Shown here piece by piece: positions 58,801 to 64,000 of a stretch of 64,000 nucleotides of DNA. The position numbers were made by a program, and so were the translations under genes. A model generated the notes under the pieces. That model was not told where the DNA came from and did not search any database. It saw only the letters and a program-made list of their open reading frames with translations. Numbering within the stretch: position 1 is the stretch's first letter; each line of letters begins with the position of its first letter. Source of the DNA: Pycnopodia helianthoides (taxonomy: Eukaryota; Echinodermata; Asteroidea; Forcipulatida; Asteriidae); NCBI GenBank assembly GCA_032158295.1, contig CM063261.1, forward strand, positions 1 to 64,000, read 5' to 3'.

Positions 58801-61788
58801 GACTTGTGCCGAGGCGACTTTGAAGTCTTTGGTTTTATACATGATATGAAGATGACCTTGAGTGACGTTGAATGTCGACTGATTGCCTACTGCGGATACT
58901 AATGGTCAATGATGTATTCCTCTGTTTCAGCTCGAATTGAACCACTCTGAAAACAAACACATTTAAACTTCAGACTAAAGAGTCAAGTGATGTTTACATT
59001 TTTAAGCTTTTATGTTTAACATCTTTAGGAATTTATGAATTTTAGGGAGAGCGTCAACGTACCAAACCGTCACAATTACTAATAGCGACTGATGAACTGG
59101 TAGCGCCTTTTACGTTGCCAGTATAGAAGCACAATGTGTTAGGTCGAAACACAAACTTGCTACCGTCTCCCTTGTACCTCTCAACTCTCATTTTTGGCGA
59201 GACTAGGTATCGATTCCTTGTGACGTTCAACATCATGTGGGCTCCGAAAGCATCGACCTGAAAATTATGAAATACCGGTTTGTCGGTTGCGTCATCATCG
59301 GTATTCCTAGCGTCACGTGAATGAGCGTTCTTACTGCGCAACGAACTTCTTTTGGCTTCATGGTAGAAAGCTCTTTCCTCTTCGTTTGCCGTTGATAGGT
59401 CGTTGCTAAGGAAATCGCCATCTTGCGTTAAGCGGTAAGGTCGGATAAGTTCATAATGTGAGAGTTTTGAGAGCAAGTGTTCTGTAGGGAAAACATAATA
59501 AAAACACCATTAATGCAAGAATATTGTTGGCTAATCGTTTCGGAGGCCCTTTTTCTGATCCTAGTAATATTTTTAAAGAAAATACACAAGAGCTAATGAT
59601 TTTTTTATGATTATGAACTAATTCATACAAACGTCTTCAAATGCATTTTTTTTTTTTTTTTTAACTTACGATGTTTTTCGCTCAGATTCAACTGGTTAAG
59701 AACACTGTCTCCCTGCACCTGTGCATAGAAGTTTCACAATGTTAATATCAATATATCGTGACAGCAAAATAAATTGGCCATTGCAAAGATGTGTTTACCA
59801 CATTACATTTTCCCAATGAATAATACATAATCCTGGGACGGCAGTAATTTCCCGTCCGCCCCCCCCTCCCCCAAAGAGAAAAAAAATATCCAAAATAACA
59901 AGACAGTATTAATTCACCCCTCAAAAACTCTTAACGATTTCCAAGGCAATATAGCTGGGTAGGACAAGGGTTAGCAAGTGGGATTGTTGGTATATTTGAA
60001 AACGGTTTAATATATTTGTAGGCCTATTTATCTGTTTGTATTTTCGCTTATTGGTATAAGTGCCTTTCTCAATATTGAACCTGGATTTCCATGTACAAAA
60101 CACAATAATGCATATAATTGGAACTTGATATAGGGCATACACATATTACTTATTCCGTCAACTTTCTTCTGCCCTCCTAACCAAATGCTGCTTCATATCT
60201 TGAGGCTATCACCTAAAGGTTGAACTGGATTAGTTTGGGTGAATTCTATAAGGAAGAGCCTGATTACCGTTTCCAACTTGCTAGCTAGCTAGGGAACAGA
60301 GGGGGTTCAAATGGCAGCAAAATACAGTGGTCTTCAGTATTACCCAAAAGGTCACTTAAGGGGGTAAAGGGGCATGCGAAGGAGACCAGTTGTCATGGGT
60401 TTCACAGGAGGGGGTAGGGAAGGTGGGAGTTTTCAGGAAATGGAAATCCTTTGGATGGCGCTTGACACTGAAATCAAACAAGTTCTAAATTAGAAAGAAA
60501 CAAAATGCTCCCTTGAATCTTTTATAATCTGGATGGAGTAACTTTCGTGTATTGTTATTTTATGTCTTTATAGAGGTATTTTTTAAAACGACCCGATCAT
60601 TACTTTTCTTGATCAAAAGCCATTTAAAAAAAACCAAGTTGACTTGCTGATATGCTGTTACATATCAACTGGATTTGAGATGTGGACAAGGAAGCAGCAA
60701 GGTCTGGAAAGGCCTGCTTCCTTCACAAATTGAAAATGCTGACAACGATCGGCACTCCACGCACAACGTAGACACCCCATTACAGGCCACCCATCTACAG
60801 GCGCATCCCATCTACAGGCGCATCCCATTACAGGCATCATTACAGGCGCATCCCATCTAAGCGCACCATCTAGGCACAACTAATCTAGGCATACCCCATA
60901 GGTGTACTCCATCTTCTTGGTGTATCTCATCTAGACTATACCCCCATCTATAGGTATATACACGTACCACATACACGTAATCCATCTATAGGCGCACCCC
61001 ATCTAGGCGTACCCATATTATTACCCATCTAATAATAATAATAATAATAATAATAATGCATTTATAATGCGCCATCTATCTAGTGTACAAGACCCTATTC
61101 CGAGGCGCAGAACAAAAAAACCAAAAACATATAAGCAGCAAAAGAGAAATATAGAAAACAAAGACAATTATACAGATGAATAATCTAAGACATGTTACAA
61201 GCTAAGTGTATGTGGAGTTAAATAAATGAGTTGGTGTACCCCATATACATGTATATACCCAATACACATACCCCATCTATAGGTGCATCCCATCTGTGCG
61301 ACCAATGAATAATAATCACCAGACAAACAATAAAAGCACTACCTTCAGGGTAAATATTTGAATGGTTCTACTGGACAAAGAGCACATTCGAATTCAATAC
61401 GAAACTGTATACAATAGGCCTATATTGTAGGTTCACCAATTAACTTGCCAATAAATAATTTAACGACTTAAAAGTGAGACAGATGTTTGACGTGACTCTT
61501 CTGTTAATTTTTACTAGGGAAAATGAGCACTTGTTTGCTATGAAGCTTTCATTTTTAAGGTCATTTTTACCGAAAACCACATGGTAATGTTTCCTGTAGA
61601 ATAAATCCACAAAAGAAATGCGCCTACCTCTACACTTCCTCTGTAAAGGCATTAGCAATGTCTAAATCGAAAACAGTATGCAAATCTCACCAACAATAAT
61701 TGTTTTTAATAATTTTTAAAAACCAACTTACCCGAGTCAAAATGGAGAAAATACTCAAAAGTAGTGTTATGAGCAGCTTTTCCATCAT
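52565..61788 (-). CDS. ADAMTS2/3/14-like: Gene B: C-terminally short ADAMTS paralogue, 19 exons, with two 1-nt frameshifts
   Basis: Tandem paralogue of gene A in the same orientation. Exons in transcript order: 61732-61788, 59670-59718, 59063-59481, 58791-58946, 58130-58340, 57873-57956, 57617-57746, 57165-57270, 56859-56996, 56536-56668, 56236-56349, 55819-55955, 55435-55498, 54937-55045, 54665-54798, 54429-54549, 54181-54261, 53118-53269, 52565-52849. Lengths of exons 2, 6, 8, 10, 11, 13, 15, 16 and 17 equal those of gene A, and all phases match. Domains: signal peptide ([19 protein letters not shown]), propeptide, basic HQRRK cleavage region, catalytic domain (HEAAHVLGIEHD, about 400-411; Met-turn SIMSP), disintegrin-like, one TSP1, Cys-rich, spacer, then a basic tail and TAA. 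About 893 residues once the two breaks (exons 4 and 5) are bridged. TSP1-2 to TSP1-4 and PLAC are absent. It may be a working protease, a catalytically altered paralogue, or a decaying copy. Confidence 0.88.
53390..53448. repeat. 28-bp hairpin with GGG loop in gene B intron 17
   Basis: Arms 53390-53417 and 53421-53448 (GTGGCCGTG.GATAAAGGAC and its inverse) pair with about two mismatches. Unusually GC-rich for this window. Confidence 0.85.
53691..53739. repeat. Perfect 22-bp hairpin in gene B intron 17
   Basis: GTTTAAACCATAGAGCTATA and its exact inverse, with a 5-nt TATAT spacer; 240 bp from the previous hairpin in the same intron. Confidence 0.9.
56643..56790. repeat. 75-bp tandem duplication across the gene B exon 10 acceptor
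   Basis: The block containing the start of exon 10 and its acceptor (CTATCCTCAATACATGG ... GAGATTTAAAAACAGAAAG) recurs about 75 bp upstream in transcript order (CTATTCTCAATGCATCAGG ...). The outer copy reads [10 protein letters not shown] against [10 protein letters not shown] in the exon and is no longer coding. Confidence 0.8.
57165..57270 (-). CDS. Gene B exon 8: catalytic exon with HEAAH
   Basis: Encodes [18 protein letters not shown] ... FIMAHEAAH and is 106 nt like gene A exon 8. The motif continues in exon 9 (56859-56996) as VLGIEHD. All three zinc histidines and the catalytic Glu are kept; the Gly usually found in HExGH of ADAMTS is Ala. The Cys of the RSC motif is Ser here, and exon 7 (57617-57746) has VFHW where gene A has ICRW, so two catalytic-domain cysteines are gone. 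Confidence 0.9.
58130..58340 (-). CDS. Gene B exon 5: propeptide/catalytic junction with a 1-nt frameshift
   Basis: The first part ([16 protein letters not shown] ... HQRRKP) and the second part ([21 protein letters not shown] ...) are in different frames. The change falls within about 58221-58250, next to an A3 run (plus strand). The second part aligns with gene A exon 5 ([18 protein letters not shown]), the start of the mature protease. The HQRRK stretch stands where gene A has its furin site. Confidence 0.85.
58791..58946 (-). CDS. Gene B exon 4: propeptide exon with a 1-nt frameshift
   Basis: Opens as [14 protein letters not shown] and then meets a TAG. The next frame continues as [14 protein letters not shown] and [17 protein letters not shown] to a GTAAGT donor, matching gene A exon 4 (41828-41981; [23 protein letters not shown]). 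One base is missing around 58902-58908, not in a long homopolymer. Confidence 0.85.
60770..61300. repeat. Degenerate tandem array of CCCATCTATAGGCGCA units
   Basis: Units of about 16-20 bp with the core GGCGCATCCCATCTA recur from 60770 to 61020 and again at 61240-61300. The SINE-type end and A-rich sequence split the array. Confidence 0.75.
61024..61110 (-). mobile_element. SINE/LINE 3' end with (TTA)n tail
   Basis: On the minus strand it reads GCGCCTCGGAATAGGGTC, then GATGGCGCATTATAAATGCA and an ATT/TTA run. This kind of 3' end is common on SINE/LINE copies in marine deuterostomes. It interrupts the tandem array at 60780-61300; the 5' limit is unclear. Confidence 0.5.
61732..61788 (-). CDS. 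Gene B exon 1: signal peptide
   Basis: Nineteen codons starting at tandem ATGs (61783-61788), hydrophobic core [13 protein letters not shown], ending at a GTAAGT donor in phase 0. A longer frame on the same strand overlaps it but has no hydrophobic start and the wrong phase for exon 2. Exon 2 (59670-59718) is 49 nt, as in gene A, and both begin with a Val codon and end within or just after EKH. Confidence 0.75.
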
Positions 61789-63149
61789 TGTCAAAATGAG
61801 GAACCAAAGCAAGATGGCCTTTTGTTTCACCTTGAACTATGGTGGCGAATTTGTTTACTTGTCTGTCGGGCACGTACGAATACTGATCTGCGCAGCAATA
61901 CAAGGTAATGCCGAGAGGTCTGTATGTCCCAGTGGGAAAGTTGCTTAACCCCTCGAGAGATCCGTGGAGGGTGAGCCAATCAACACTGAGAAGAATTTAC
62001 AAGGCTTGATAGTGGCGCCAACGTTTCTGACATTAGTAAGATGTGAGTGCAATCGGGTTAAACTCAGTGTGTCGTCTCAGTGCAGCCCTATGCCAAAAGG
62101 CAAAAGCACCCACACCACACTTGACGAAATTTGATCTAAAAGACTACACCATCCTACTCTGTGTTAGACATTAACGGATACACACGTATTGTACAATGTG
62201 ATTTTGTTTCATGTGATACATTAAACTATTATGGTTTGACACAATGGGACATCACAACGGAAAAAAAACACCTGTGTCTCAGGTTCACCTTCAATTATTA
62301 ACACACTCAATCCTCTCGCTCAAATCCCATGGGGCTTTACAATAATGATATAATGAGCCCAGGGGGACGAAATGTCCACCAGGTCACTCTGGGGATGATT
62401 TTGAACCCGAAGGGTCAATAGATTGAATAGGAAGAACTAGGTCAACCAGGCGGGCAGACGTTTGTCATCTAAACTAGATTAGTCTACAATATTGTTTCAA
62501 GATTGCCCTATGGGACCAGATATTATTTGAGGTATATATTTGCATGTTTATTAATGGAAAACAATATTTGCGGTCATTGGGCGAATGAATTTAAGGGGTC
62601 GGATTGAACTCACTGTGACAACATAATCCTAGTGGGATTAAAGTATAAAGTGATGGGAAAATTCATGAAGTAGGATATTAGGACAAGAATCAGGGCGATT
62701 AAAGATTACGAAAACGGAACTCATCTTTTCTCGGACATGCAAAACATGAACCCTTTAAACTAACTTAAAAAGGCAATGGTTTGACTAATTCCCTTTAACA
62801 TTGATGACATCTAAGGGTGCAAGCTGCGTGTGGGGGCGTTTTGTGTTGGTTGAGTCATGTATTTAAAGCTGTGTGTATCTACATCCGCTAGGACTAGACT
62901 ACAGCTATATGCACCCCCCCCCCCCCCCCACCACCACCACCCACCTCAAATTTAAATATATAATACAAAATATACAAAAATCAACACGTTTAATGACAAC
63001 CGCTGGAATGAAAAATAAATGAACGTTAGGTCAATCAGTCGAAAACTCTATAATTTAGTCCATAGCCCAAACTGGTGATGCTTAATTTTGTAATAGTCCA
63101 TAAGTTGGTTTGACCAAAGTCACAGCAATGCATGAGGGGCCGTTTATAA

Positions 63150-63275
63150 AATGAGCAGTTACAAATATATAAGAGCATACCCATATTATATATAAGAGCA
63201 AACCCATATATATAAGAGAAAACCAACATATATAAGAGCAAACCCACATATAATATTATAAGAGCAAACCCATGA
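63150..63275. repeat. Tandem TATAAGAGCAAACCCATA repeat
   Basis: Five degenerate units of about 22-27 bp. Confidence 0.8.
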
Positions 63276-63359
63276 ATATATAAACTCAAATATAAAATAC
63301 CAAAACAAATATGTTGAACAGCGCCCTCTGTATATTGGACATAGTTTCATATTGAAGAC

Positions 63360-63571
63360 TTCGCTCGGCCCCGGCGGCCTATCCAGGACCGCTGGGATGG
63401 GCTAATCAGCTTGCACAGAATCTTGTTCAGGAAGTACGTCATGCGTGCAGTGCTTACAGTGCGAGTGTGATGCATGATGGGACTGAGCATGGGACTGAGC
63501 ATTAACGTTAACGATACGTTTGCCCATCCCAGCGCCTTTGGTTTTAAGGCAAGGCGCTGGGGACGAGCGAA
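63360..63571. mobile_element. MULE-like MITE, TTCGCTCG family, copy 4
   Basis: About 212 bp with perfect 9-bp flanks ATTGAAGAC on both sides. Nearly identical to copies 2 and 3. Confidence 0.9.
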
Positions 63572-63670
63572 ATTGAAGACATGACACTCATAATACATGG
63601 ACACCCATAAAATAAAAGCAAAAATGTCTCATATAAAGGGCGTCAACGGCCGTCAGCAGTGGAGGGGCCT

Positions 63671-63901
63671 GGGCCCAATTTCATAGAGCTGCTAAGCACA
63701 AAAATGTGCTAAGCATGAAATTTCTTCCTTGATAAAAACAGGATTACCAACCAAATTTCCGCGTGATTTTCAGGATAAGCTGAATATCAGTAACAAGCAA
63801 TATGCAACACATGAAAATTTGGTTGGTAACCCTGTTTTATCAAGGAAGAAATTTCATGCTAAGCAAATTGTTGTGCTTAGCAGCTCTATGAAATTGGGCC
63901 C
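63671..63901. mobile_element. 231-bp palindromic MITE, GGGCCCAATTTCATAGAGC type
   Basis: Arms of about 90-100 bp are inverted almost throughout (CTGCTAAGCACA, GAAATTTCTTCCTTGATAAA, GGTTACCAACCAAATTT). It shares the first 14 terminal bases with the other GGGCCC elements but differs inside, so it is a separate family. Confidence 0.82.
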
Positions 63902-64000
63902 TGTTAATTCCAGAACGAAAATCGAGCCGAAAATTGAGCCTTAAGTCTTGCCCCTTGTTAAGCGCACGCTTCGCGGGAAATGGGTGACAGCTCAGGGGGC

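Larger units (their letters stand above)
61789..64000. other. Region upstream of gene B
   Basis: No gene seen. It contains a poly-C/CCA tract (62912-62943), a tandem repeat (63150-63275) and two MITEs (63360-63571, 63671-63901). The gene B promoter should lie near 61.8-62.3 kb, but I see no diagnostic element. Confidence 0.6.

Noticed and set aside
52565..61788. Calling gene B a plain pseudogene
   Set aside because: Seventeen of nineteen exons are intact with conserved splice sites, phases and catalytic residues, and the cysteine loss is paired; the two single-base breaks could be sequence errors.

Overview
The window is animal nuclear DNA. It is AT-rich, with small phase-conserved exons, GT-AG introns from under 0.1 kb to about 6.6 kb, and dense short inverted-repeat transposons. 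The protein families (ADAMTS proteases with PLAC and thrombospondin repeats, BOLA1) make it metazoan. The repeat landscape (TTAA-flanked MITEs, MITEs with 9-bp duplications, TAA-tailed LINE/SINE ends, many GGGCCCAATTTCAT palindromes) fits a marine invertebrate deuterostome such as an echinoderm. That last step is inference; I cannot name a species.

Layout. 0-17 kb: no convincing gene, a transposon graveyard. Its centrepiece is a nested structure at about 10-14.1 kb, where a 2.1-kb element and a 150-bp element sit inside one arm of an older inverted repeat. 17.5-18.9 kb, plus strand: three exons of mitochondrial BOLA1. Its second intron carries a perfect 134-bp-arm palindrome holding two head-to-head tRNA-like genes. 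22.5-47.6 kb, minus strand: a complete 23-exon ADAMTS gene (gene A) of the procollagen N-proteinase type (ADAMTS2/3/14-like). It has signal peptide, propeptide, furin site, zinc protease, disintegrin-like, four TSP1 repeats, Cys-rich, spacer and PLAC domains, plus an unusual Thr/Gln/Pro tandem-repeat linker. 52.6-61.8 kb, minus strand: a tandem paralogue (gene B) of 19 exons with the same exon phases and many identical exon lengths. It ends just after the spacer with a basic tail and lacks TSP1 repeats 2-4 and PLAC. Its zinc site reads HEAAH and it has lost two catalytic-domain cysteines that probably pair with each other. 61.9-64 kb: repeats.

Both ADAMTS genes carry single-base frameshifts in the propeptide region (one in A, two in B). 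These are either assembly errors or real lesions. All domains downstream stay open, so I treat both as genes and flag the breaks.

The two proteases are presumably secreted and act on extracellular matrix, perhaps fibrillar procollagen. BOLA1 acts in mitochondrial iron-sulfur and redox homeostasis and is unrelated to them.
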